In this document: positions 1 through 5,584 of the stretch, in pieces
How the letters are laid out: each line of letters starts with the position of its first letter
How positions within the stretch are numbered: the first letter of the stretch is position 1
From: Porphyromonadaceae bacterium UBA4259
GTDB lineage: Bacteria; Bacteroidota; Bacteroidia; Bacteroidales; Muribaculaceae
DNA: 5,824 bases
Assembly: GCA_002396125.1 (NCBI GenBank)
Contig: DGWL01000069.1
Location: forward strand, 1-5,824
Direction: 5' to 3'
The notes under the pieces: model-generated
Database searches by the model: none
Told to the model about the DNA's origin: nothing
The model's input: only the letters and a program-made list of their open reading frames with translations
Translations under genes and position numbers: made by a program

Positions 1-413
1 CGAGCGCGAATGGCCGCCCGCCGCGCGGTAGCGTCATCGCACTTGAAGCGCATCGCAGCTCCGTGCACGGCTCGTGATGTCATAAAAAAAGTGTCGACGG
101 CGTCGATCTTGACGCGGTCCACACCATCGGCGCTCTCTCCGGGCACGGCATGCACCACGCGCCACTTGCCGCCGTCGTTAAAGGCGATTCCCACGTGGGA
201 ATATTCGCCGCCCGCAGTGTCGAGGCCTGTCACCACGCGGCTTTGTGTGCCCACTCCGCAGCGAAACAGCAAGTCGCCGTCGCGCAAGCGTTGCAACGGC
301 AAGTCATCGCGCACGCGTCCTCCCTCGTCGGCACTGCGCACACATGCCACCGATGTGGCAATCGCGGCTACCGCGACCACTAGCAGGATGTTCTTGATGA
401 GGCTTCGGGCCAC
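1..413 (-). CDS. YiiX/YaeF-type permuted papain-like amidase/peptidase (DUF830-like), 3' end missing
   Basis: Partial gene: the start lies inside the window and the reading frame is open to the left edge (137 codons visible). After a hydrophobic N-terminus (about residues 5-23) comes the family's typical opening: LRDGDLLF at 43-50, a polar loop ending in SRVV, then YSHVGIA at 71-77 followed by a VVHAVPG strand at 87-93. In the YiiX/YaeF (NlpC/P60-related, circularly permuted) family the His of the SHVG motif, here His73, is catalytic and the catalytic Cys comes later, so it would lie outside this window. Such enzymes hydrolyse amide bonds in envelope or lipid-linked substrates; the substrate here is unknown. 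The start is chosen as GTG at 413 because an in-frame TAG (the stop of the upstream gene) lies 21 nt before it and no ATG or TTG intervenes. Cys24 follows Ser-Val-Ala, a poor lipobox, so lipoprotein or simple signal peptide is undecided. It is probably cotranscribed with the preceding gene. Confidence 0.8.
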   Translation of the reverse strand, partial: MARSLIKNILLVVAVAAIATSVACVRSADEGGRVRDDLPLQRLRDGDLLFRCGVGTQSRVVTGLDTAGGEYSHVGIAFNDGGKWRVVHAVPGESADGVDRVKIDAVDTFFMTSRAVHGAAMRFKCDDATARRAAIRA

Positions 414-434
414 ACACTGAATGTTTCGATTTAA

Positions 435-827
435 CTACTTGTCGTTGTTCTCGGCGCGATCGATGAGCAGCTTGGGGATGTCCTCGCCATCAAGCAGCAC
501 AACCTTGTTGAACATGCCTAGCGTCACGTCCTTGCCCTTGAGAGTGCCCACCGACCACAAGCCATAGTCGTTGACCTGGAATGCCGGTTTCACTTCCTTG
601 TCCATGATGTTGGCATTGGCTCCCGAGCTCATGAACGCAGTGTACTGCGCCTGTTGCTCCTCGGTGAGCTCCACCTGCGACCAGTCGTAATTGTTGAGAT
701 AGTCGGATATCACACTCAGGTGGTCGCTGTTGCTTGGGTTGGTCATCGACATCGCCACAGCGAGTGCTCCAAAGAGCAGCACAATGACCAGGAGTGCTAT
801 TTTCAGTTTCTTCTTGAATTTCGTCAT
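435..827 (-). CDS. Small membrane-anchored DUF4359-like protein
   Basis: A 130-residue protein with a basic start (MTKFKKKLK), one hydrophobic segment at about residues 9-27 acting as membrane anchor or uncleaved signal, and then TNPS at 29-32. The segment NDYGLWSVGTLKGKDVTLGMF (about 86-106) resembles the second conserved block of DUF4359 proteins, where a TNP motif just after a transmembrane helix is followed by a Y-G-L-F/W-S strand and a L-G-x-F strand. That combination is my reason for the family call, recalled rather than searched. The rest is probably extracytoplasmic, with an acidic helical stretch at 34-64. Function is not known for the family. The ATG at 827 sits about 40 nt below a good Bacteroidota promoter on the same strand (871-902). 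It is the first gene of a likely two-gene unit, 21 nt ahead of the YiiX-type enzyme. Confidence 0.75.
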   Translation of the reverse strand: MTKFKKKLKIALLVIVLLFGALAVAMSMTNPSNSDHLSVISDYLNNYDWSQVELTEEQQAQYTAFMSSGANANIMDKEVKPAFQVNDYGLWSVGTLKGKDVTLGMFNKVVLLDGEDIPKLLIDRAENNDK

Positions 828-870
828 TATGATAAAATAGAATGGTTATGCAACAATGATAAATAACTCA

Positions 871-902
871 CAAAAGTATACAATTTTTATCAACTATGCA
901 AA
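871..902 (-). promoter_or_regulatory. Bacteroidota-type promoter of the DUF4359/YiiX-type unit
   Basis: Read on the minus strand, a -33 TTTG (902-899) is followed after 20 nt by a -7 element TACTTTTG (878-871), matching TAnnTTTG. The predicted start site is near 865, giving a leader of about 38 nt to the ATG at 827. It is divergent from the lipoprotein promoter at 982-1012, with about 80 nt between the two. Confidence 0.7.
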
Positions 903-981
903 CGGCGTGGGCAAAAGGTAACGACATCGCGACACAAAAACAGAAAAAACGTGCCACAATCATCGTTTAGGGCTGTTTTTC

Positions 982-1012
982 TTGCTTGTTTGCATAAAAA
1001 CCTATAACTTTG
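982..1012 (+). promoter_or_regulatory. Bacteroidota-type promoter of the lipoprotein gene (and perhaps tRNA-Gly)
   Basis: TTG at 982-984, a 20-nt spacer, then TAACTTTG at 1005-1012 (consensus TAnnTTTG). The predicted start is near 1018, leaving a leader of about 33 nt before the ATG at 1051. Because I find no TAnnTTTG between the lipoprotein gene and the tRNA, this promoter may also supply the tRNA-Gly. Confidence 0.7.
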
Positions 1013-1050
1013 CGTTGCATTTTTAACAAACATGTAACAGTAATCACACA

Positions 1051-1428
1051 ATGAGAAAGATATTACTTCCAGTTGTGGCACTCGTGGCCTTGGCAGCAGT
1101 TGTGGGCAGCACACTGCAAGGTTGCACTGGCGAGACCAAGCAAGCCGACACACTCGACACCACCGTCATCAACCCCATGGTGACCGCTTTGCCCGACAGC
1201 ACCGGCGATGAGGTGAAATCAGTTACCGGAAAGGTGATGGACGGAGCCATGAACAGCGTGTGGATTGAGGTTGCCCCCGACAGTACCATTGAATTCTCCT
1301 ATCCCGAGCTCGACCGCAACAACAGCGAGGTGTTCTACAACTGGTCGATCGACGATGAGATTACTGTGGAATACATTGAGAAGCCCAACAACAGCGATAG
1401 CGTGGTGAGCATCCAAAAGGCTCATTGA
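1051..1428 (+). CDS. Small lipoprotein with a beta-rich (OB-like) domain
   Basis: A 125-residue protein with a lipoprotein signal peptide: MRKILL start, hydrophobic core 5-21, and lipobox Leu-Gln-Gly-Cys at 22-25, so Cys25 would be lipidated and the mature protein anchored in the envelope. A low-complexity polar linker follows (26-55). The C-terminal domain (about 56-122) has the pattern GKVMDGAMNSVWIEVAPDST, then F-S-Y, then a D-E-I-T-V-E-Y strand and a final V-V-S-I-Q. This resembles small beta-barrel lipoproteins of Bacteroidales in which G-x-V-x-D-A-x-M-N starts the domain and G-D-x-V-x-V-x-Y comes near its end. No enzymatic motif is visible and no function can be assigned. The ATG at 1051 is the only start that retains the whole signal peptide. 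Downstream lie a hairpin and tRNA-Gly. Confidence 0.85.
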   Translation: MRKILLPVVALVALAAVVGSTLQGCTGETKQADTLDTTVINPMVTALPDSTGDEVKSVTGKVMDGAMNSVWIEVAPDSTIEFSYPELDRNNSEVFYNWSIDDEITVEYIEKPNNSDSVVSIQKAH

Positions 1429-1472
1429 CGATTACCATCGCAGCGGCGACTCACATCACAACAGGAACCAAC

Positions 1473-1501
1473 CATTGCGCACCAACGTTGCGTGCGCAAT
1501 G
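1473..1501 (+). terminator. Perfect 10-bp hairpin between lipoprotein gene and tRNA-Gly (terminator or processing site)
   Basis: CATTGCGCAC (1473-1482) pairs without mismatch with GTGCGCAATG (1492-1501). The nine-base loop contains the self-complementary CAACGTTG (1483-1490). There is no T-tract after it on the plus strand (an A-run follows), nor on the minus strand, so it is not a classical intrinsic terminator. It could stop or protect the lipoprotein mRNA 3' end, or mark a cleavage point upstream of the tRNA. Confidence 0.5.
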
Positions 1502-1519
1502 CCACAAAAAAACAATAAT

Positions 1520-1595
1520 GCGGTAGTAGCTCAGTTGGTAGAGCATCAGCTTCCCAAGCTGAGGGTCGCGGGTTCGAGTCCCGTCTACCGCTCCA
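1520..1595 (+). tRNA. tRNA-Gly (anticodon CCC)
   Basis: A complete cloverleaf can be drawn. Acceptor GCGGTAG (1520-1526) pairs with CTACCGC (1585-1591). The D arm is GCTC/GAGC. The anticodon stem TCAGC/GCTGA (1546-1550/1558-1562) encloses loop TTCCCAA with anticodon CCC at 1553-1555. The variable loop has 5 nt. The T arm GCGGG/CCCGT has loop TTCGAGT. The discriminator base is T1592, normal for bacterial glycine tRNAs, and CCA is encoded at 1593-1595. It reads GGG codons. No promoter of its own is recognisable upstream. Confidence 0.97.
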
Positions 1596-1622
1596 CTAAA
1601 GGAATGTTCCCGAGAAATGCCC

Positions 1623-1641
1623 TGGTGTGTCCCTCACACCA
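1623..1641 (+). other. 7-bp hairpin downstream of tRNA-Gly
   Basis: TGGTGTG (1623-1629) and CACACCA (1635-1641) form a perfect 7-bp stem with a 5-nt loop, 28 nt after the tRNA CCA end. No T-run follows. It may be a trailer structure helping tRNA 3' processing; function is not shown by the sequence. Confidence 0.4.
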
Positions 1642-1682
1642 ATACCCATGGCCGATGAGAATTAAACATCTCAAACTTACAG

Positions 1683-1709
1683 AATCGCTTTGCCAAGCGA
1701 TTTATTTTT
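1683..1709 (+). terminator. Intrinsic terminator-like hairpin after tRNA-Gly, overlapping the next promoter
   Basis: AATCGCTT (1683-1690) pairs perfectly with AAGCGATT (1695-1702) around the 4-nt loop TGCC, and is followed by TATTTTT (1703-1709). This is the only hairpin after the tRNA with a T-rich tail, so it is the best candidate end of the tRNA-Gly transcript. Its 3' stem and loop also contain the -33 element of the downstream promoter. Confidence 0.6.
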
Positions 1710-1719
1710 ATTATATTTG
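1689..1719 (+). promoter_or_regulatory. Bacteroidota-type promoter of the beta-helix/DUF4434 unit
   Basis: TTTG at 1689-1692, a 19-nt spacer, then TATATTTG at 1712-1719 (TAnnTTTG). The predicted start is near 1725, giving a leader of about 33 nt that lacks a Shine-Dalgarno sequence and is AT-rich just before the ATG at 1758, as usual in this phylum. The -33 box lies in the loop and adjoining stem of the hairpin at 1683-1702. Confidence 0.7.
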
Positions 1720-1757
1720 CCAATTATTTATGTAATCACGACAAAACTGTAACATAA

Positions 1758-3863
1758 ATGGCAACATCTCAATTCAGTGCCCCCGGCAAAGTGTACGTAA
1801 TAACTCAAGCTATTACAGGCGATGTGAGTGTGGGCAATGGGTCGACTCTGGTCTTTCAAGGCGGCACAATCTCCAATGGCCGAATCACCGGCAACAACGT
1901 GACTTTGTGTTTCAACACCATAGCCCCCACTTTCAGCAACGTGACATTCAGCGGCAAGTTCAATTGCGACCATTTCTACCCTGAACTGTTTGGCGCCCGC
2001 GGCGACGGCAAGAGCGACGACTCGGAAGCCATTCAGCGATGCATCGATGCGGCCTATTCCTCAAGAGTTTTTGTGGTGAGGTTTTTACCTAAGACCTACA
2101 TGATAGCGTCGACTGTCTATGTCAAGGCCAACGTGAAACTGCAAGGCTCTTCACCCAGCAACCTCTACCGCTATAACGACACCACAACAATCCTTGCCAA
2201 CCTGTCAAATCCCAACGGCTTCGCACTCGACACCGACATCTATCAGCCATCTAACGTGAAGCTCAACAGCAAGAACCGTGTGGTGTCGATGAGCAACTCG
2301 GGCAAGAGATTTGACATGTTTCACCGTGTGCAGAATTCCACATCTCCCGTTTACGACCCCAGTTTCCCCGACGACCCCTATTATGGCGGCCCCTACTTTG
2401 TAAGCGACATAGCGCTGAGCACAACCAACGACACCTTTGGCGGCCTGCGCGAGATAGGCATGATTCACGCTCACATCTCGGGCGTGGTGATTCACGGCTT
2501 CAGGCTGGGCATGTATCTTGCCAAAGGCTGGAACTTCGTTGTGGAGAGATGCAGCATCAGGACGTCGATGTTTGGAATGGCGCTGGGAGCCGAACTCACC
2601 GATGGCCTTTTCAACTCGGTGCAGGTGTGCTGCACCGAGACCTCACCCAAGAATGCCGACAGCACCAGGAAATTCTACTCAGCAATGGTCGAGGGCTTGC
2701 TCAACGAGTATTCCACCGTGTTCAAGGGCGGTAATATGCGCACGGTGGGCATCATCGGCAACCAGACCAGCGCCACCTTTAACGCATGCTGCATTGAGCG
2801 CTACCAGATAGGGCTCTATGGCTATGCCCTGCAACTTGTTTTCAACACGCCCTATATCGAATATAACAAAGAGAGCATCATCTGCCTGAGTAAAGGAACA
2901 ATCCAGCTCAACAACAGCGCCGGTGTGCAGGAAGCCACCACGGGCTACGGCTATATCGCCCTAAATGTGTTGTCAACTATAATCCTCAACAATGCGCACC
3001 CCGGGTCGTTCTACCCCACTGTGGCCGACGAAAGCTACAACAAGGACTACTACAACGTGAAATCCTATGTAGTCACCAACCACAACAAGGTGCACCGTCG
3101 CATGACCTACAGCGCTAGCACCTATGTCGACTGCAATGTGGGCGACACGGTGTATGTGTGCGACACGCACCACACCACCGACGCCGCCCTCGCCAAGAAA
3201 GAGAATGCCCTGATGCCAAGCAACCTGGGTAATTACTTTATGCACCCCATCACCATGAAGGATGCCATCAACCGCATTGCCAGTGACTACAATTACCGCA
3301 ACGTGAAACGCATTGTTTTAGTGGGCGATGTGGCTCTCAAGGAGAGCCTCAACTGGTGTTGCGACCATCCGCTTGAGGTGGTGCGTGACCGCAAGGTGAA
3401 GCGCCTCACCATTAATGCCAAGCAAAACATCTCATGCGATGTAACCTTCAAGAAACTCAATATCACGCTCAACAGCGCCCTGTGTCAGACGCAACGCAAG
3501 GAATGTGTCAATCTGAACTTTGAGGAGGACACCATTACCGGCAACGGTTTCATTGTGGAAAACACGGCGCAACAAGAGTCACCAAGCGCCGTTGTGTACC
3601 TGTCATTCGACAAGCAGTCAACCTTTGCCTCGCGCAAATACTTCAGCGACAACAGCAGCCAAAAGCCAGCCGCCGCCTATCATGTGATGGTTGCCGGCAA
3701 GCAGGTGTCGTCAATCAGCGGTGCAACAGCCGCACGCCCGGCCGATGCCCTATACACAGGTTACTGCTACTTCGACACCATGCTGAACAAGCCCATCTGG
3801 TGGAACGGCCGCAACTGGGTGGACTCGCTGGGCAACAGTGTAGACTCATCAAGATATAAATAA
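1758..3863 (+). CDS. Right-handed beta-helix (pectate-lyase-3-like) protein with phage-tail-type ends
   Basis: A 701-residue protein. The N-terminal part (about 10-68) has short repeated strands with V-I-T, L-V-F-Q-G-G-T-I-S-N-G and F-S-N-V-T-F-S-G, a layout I associate with beta-helix proteins of Bacteroidales phages and mobile elements. At 78-97 lies F-G-A-R-G-D-G-K-S-D-D-S-E-A-I-Q-R-C-I-D, the signature opening of Pectate_lyase_3 / tail-spike beta-helices. A long parallel-helix body with many N/S/T/V-rich turns runs to about 410. A less clear region (430-640) follows, and the C-terminus (654-690) carries A-x-R-P, then G-Y-C-Y-F-D-T-M-L-N-K-P-I-W-W-N-G-x-N-W-V-D, a module typical of Bacteroidales phage tail-fibre or spike proteins. 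There is no signal peptide or lipobox, and about 17 cysteines, unusual for a secreted protein. Such folds bind or cleave polysaccharide; no catalytic residue can be assigned with certainty. It is the first gene of a unit with the DUF4434 protein 21 nt downstream. Confidence 0.85.
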   Translation: MATSQFSAPGKVYVITQAITGDVSVGNGSTLVFQGGTISNGRITGNNVTLCFNTIAPTFSNVTFSGKFNCDHFYPELFGARGDGKSDDSEAIQRCIDAAYSSRVFVVRFLPKTYMIASTVYVKANVKLQGSSPSNLYRYNDTTTILANLSNPNGFALDTDIYQPSNVKLNSKNRVVSMSNSGKRFDMFHRVQNSTSPVYDPSFPDDPYYGGPYFVSDIALSTTNDTFGGLREIGMIHAHISGVVIHGFRLGMYLAKGWNFVVERCSIRTSMFGMALGAELTDGLFNSVQVCCTETSPKNADSTRKFYSAMVEGLLNEYSTVFKGGNMRTVGIIGNQTSATFNACCIERYQIGLYGYALQLVFNTPYIEYNKESIICLSKGTIQLNNSAGVQEATTGYGYIALNVLSTIILNNAHPGSFYPTVADESYNKDYYNVKSYVVTNHNKVHRRMTYSASTYVDCNVGDTVYVCDTHHTTDAALAKKENALMPSNLGNYFMHPITMKDAINRIASDYNYRNVKRIVLVGDVALKESLNWCCDHPLEVVRDRKVKRLTINAKQNISCDVTFKKLNITLNSALCQTQRKECVNLNFEEDTITGNGFIVENTAQQESPSAVVYLSFDKQSTFASRKYFSDNSSQKPAAAYHVMVAGKQVSSISGATAARPADALYTGYCYFDTMLNKPIWWNGRNWVDSLGNSVDSSRYK

Positions 3864-3884
3864 TTCTCAACACAACTGTTAATA

Positions 3885-4925
3885 ATGGGAAACCGCAGAC
3901 ATTTCTTAAAGAGCATAGCCATTGCCGGCATCGCCACCGGTCTTAACCTGAGTTTTAAAGGGCAAGACAAGCCATCATTCCGCAACAAGTTTTTGCACAA
4001 GGACGATTGCATGAAAATTACCGGCACTTTCATCGACGAGTTGTCACGCGACATGCCTTTTCACAACTGGGGCATGGCCGAGTGGGACAAGGAATTCAAG
4101 CTCATGAAATCAATTGGCATCGACAGCATTGTATTGCCCCATGCCGGGCTGGACATGAAACTGCTGTATCCCTCGGCATTTCTTGCCTCCAAAGGCCTAC
4201 CCCATCCCTCGTTTGACAAGCTGGACCTGCTGCTGACGCTAGCCGACAAGTGGGGATTTACCGTTTATTGCGGGCTTTATGGTTCCAGCCACTCACCACG
4301 CATTTCCAACGAGAACCTCGCTGGCATCAATCACGCCCTCAGTAGCGAGATTTGGAATAATTACGGAAGCCGGCACCACAGCTTCGGCGGTTGGTTCATA
4401 GGGCAAGAAGTGAGCGTGGAAGCCCGTCACCGGCTGGTTGACGTTATTGACTTGTGCAAGCACTGCAAAGCCATCTCGGGCAGCAAGAGCATCATCATCT
4501 CGCCATGGATTGACGGAAACAAACTTATTGAAGAAAGCGTGGAAGAACATGACTCAGCGCTCGACTACGAAGCCCAGTGGAACGAAATAATGTCGCAACT
4601 GTCGGGCGTGGTTGACATCTGCACCATCCAGGACACAAGCGTGAGCGACATTGATTGTGCCCGCTTCTACCATTCATGCCATCTCATTGCACAGCAGCAT
4701 GGCATCAAGTGCTGGGGCAACGCCGAGACCTACGACGCCCAAATGCCGGTTCGACTCTATTCCACCGATTTTGACCACTTGCGACTAAAACTCAGTGCGG
4801 CCAAAGCCGCCCGGCTAGAAAAGGTCATCACCTATGAGTTCAGCCACTTCATGAGCCCGCAATCAGTGTGCCAGTCGGGATCATGCCTGCTCGACAGGTA
4901 TAAAGAATACTTCGACATCTCATAG
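3885..4925 (+). CDS. DUF4434 TIM-barrel glycoside-hydrolase-like protein with twin-arginine signal
   Basis: A 346-residue protein. Residues 3-9, N-R-R-H-F-L-K, match the Tat motif, followed by a hydrophobic stretch to about 24, so folded export to the periplasm is predicted. From residue 44 the DUF4434 pattern is clear: ITGTFIDEL, an aligned W-D-K-E-F-K-L-M-K-S-I-G-I-D strand-helix (67-80), GGWFIGQEV (168-176), IIISPWIDGN (203-212), CTIQDTSV (246-253), CWGNAETY (276-283) and ITYEFSHFMSP (315-325) near the end. In this TIM-barrel clan the Glu in strand-4 and strand-7 positions are catalytic candidates, here Glu175 and Glu281; this assignment is inference. The family is predicted to act on polysaccharide and has no firmly known substrate. 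ATG at 3885 is preferred over the in-frame Met43 because only it gives the Tat signal. It is probably translated from the same mRNA as the beta-helix gene. Confidence 0.88.
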   Translation: MGNRRHFLKSIAIAGIATGLNLSFKGQDKPSFRNKFLHKDDCMKITGTFIDELSRDMPFHNWGMAEWDKEFKLMKSIGIDSIVLPHAGLDMKLLYPSAFLASKGLPHPSFDKLDLLLTLADKWGFTVYCGLYGSSHSPRISNENLAGINHALSSEIWNNYGSRHHSFGGWFIGQEVSVEARHRLVDVIDLCKHCKAISGSKSIIISPWIDGNKLIEESVEEHDSALDYEAQWNEIMSQLSGVVDICTIQDTSVSDIDCARFYHSCHLIAQQHGIKCWGNAETYDAQMPVRLYSTDFDHLRLKLSAAKAARLEKVITYEFSHFMSPQSVCQSGSCLLDRYKEYFDIS

Positions 4926-4933
4926 CACAAAAT

Positions 4934-4955
4934 TGAGAATAATCTCACTTTTTTT
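4934..4955 (+). terminator. Short intrinsic terminator after the DUF4434 gene
   Basis: TGAGA (4934-4938) pairs with TCTCA (4943-4947) around the loop ATAA, followed after one C by seven T (4949-4955). The stem is short and weak but the T-tract is clean. It sits 8 nt after the stop codon, so it plausibly ends the beta-helix/DUF4434 transcript. Confidence 0.6.
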
Positions 4956-4985
4956 GCAACCTCACGCAAAAAACCTGTCAAGGAC

Positions 4986-5016
4986 TTGCATTTTGCAATA
5001 AAAAACAGTATATTTG
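4986..5016 (+). promoter_or_regulatory. Bacteroidota-type promoter of the DUF4332 gene
   Basis: TTG at 4986-4988, a 20-nt spacer, and TATATTTG at 5009-5016, a full match to TAnnTTTG. The predicted start is near 5022, with an AT-rich leader of about 43 nt and no Shine-Dalgarno sequence before the ATG at 5065. Confidence 0.75.
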
Positions 5017-5064
5017 CAACCGATAGAAACCAACCTATTATCAAACATTTAAATTCATTACATT

Positions 5065-5472
5065 ATGACCTATAAAATCATCGACATTGAGGGCGTGGGC
5101 GAAATCTATGCCGAGAAACTGATAGCCGCAGGCATCAAGGACACCGATGCTCTGCTTGCAAAATGCGCCAAACCTGCAGGACGCAAAGCGCTGGAAGAAG
5201 AAACCGGCATTACCGGCAAACTAATTCTCAAGTGGGCCAACCACGCCGACCTGATGCGCATCAACGGAGTGGGTCCGCAGTTCAGTGAACTGCTCGAGGC
5301 CGCAGGAGTTGACACCGTGAAAGAGCTTCGCAACCGCGTGCCTGCCAACTTGCAGCTTAAACTCGAGGAAGTGAATGCCGCAAAGAACCTCGTCAATCGA
5401 GTGCCGGCACTGACCGAGGTGGAGAAAATGGTAGCACAAGCCAAGGAACTCCCGCCAATGATGGAATATTGA
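5065..5472 (+). CDS. DUF4332 protein with two helix-hairpin-helix motifs
   Basis: A 135-residue, cytoplasmic-looking protein with no signal or membrane segment. Two helix-hairpin-helix motifs are visible: IEGVGEIYAEKLIAAGI at 8-24 and INGVGPQFSELLEAAGV at 66-82. Each is followed by a D-T-D/V-x-x-L helix and a K/R-rich segment; this tandem arrangement spanning nearly the whole chain is that of DUF4332. The G-V-G hairpins are the type that contacts the DNA backbone non-specifically in HhH proteins, so nucleic-acid binding is likely but not demonstrated, and no enzymatic domain is attached. The last 30 residues form a charged helix ending in PPMMEY. It appears to be a single-gene unit with its own promoter and terminator. 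Stand-alone DUF4332 proteins of this size are common in Bacteroidota. Confidence 0.9.
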   Translation: MTYKIIDIEGVGEIYAEKLIAAGIKDTDALLAKCAKPAGRKALEEETGITGKLILKWANHADLMRINGVGPQFSELLEAAGVDTVKELRNRVPANLQLKLEEVNAAKNLVNRVPALTEVEKMVAQAKELPPMMEY

Positions 5473-5479
5473 TATTCCA
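5462..5479 (+). other. 7-bp hairpin placing the DUF4332 stop codon in its loop
   Basis: TGGAATA (5462-5468) pairs with TATTCCA (5473-5479); the loop TTGA (5469-5472) contains the TGA stop (5470-5472). No T-tract follows. A second imperfect stem, GCATAA/TTATGC (5493-5498/5513-5518), lies in the same 3' untranslated region. Both may be mRNA-stability structures or chance. Confidence 0.35.
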
Positions 5480-5536
5480 CCATTGCAAGAGGGCATAAAA
5501 TGAAGTTTATTATTATGCTCAATATATGCATCGCAC

Positions 5537-5573
5537 GAAAGAGGGGAATCGCTTCGAAGTGTTCCCCTCTTTC
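5537..5573 (+). terminator. Strong terminator hairpin after the DUF4332 gene
   Basis: GAAAGAGGGGAA (5537-5548) pairs perfectly over 12 bp with TTCCCCTCTTTC (5562-5573). The inner bases 5550-5561 can extend the stem (CGCT/AGTG with one G-T pair) to a TCGA loop. The U residues lie in the 3' arm of the stem (CTCTTT) rather than in a separate tail, so it could work in both directions. It is the most stable hairpin in the window and lies 65 nt after the stop codon. Confidence 0.7.
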
Positions 5574-5584
5574 ATCATCAAATT

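Noticed and set aside
10..420. Plus-strand open frame of 136 codons at the left edge
   Set aside because: The opposite strand reads a recognisable YiiX/YaeF-type protein through the whole stretch, and the plus-strand translation is Arg/Thr/Ser-rich with no domain pattern.
1475..1735. Plus-strand open frame across the tRNA-Gly
   Set aside because: It is an accidental frame through a complete tRNA gene and its flanking hairpins.
1520..1757. tRNA-Gly as an integration site for a mobile element carrying the beta-helix pair
   Set aside because: A direct repeat of the tRNA 3' end was looked for to the right as far as the window goes and not seen; no integrase is present. The right boundary could lie beyond the window, so this is unproven rather than excluded.
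1758..4925. Standard polysaccharide utilisation locus
   Set aside because: No SusC/SusD pair, no sensor-regulator and no lipoprotein signal on either enzyme-like gene are present in the window.
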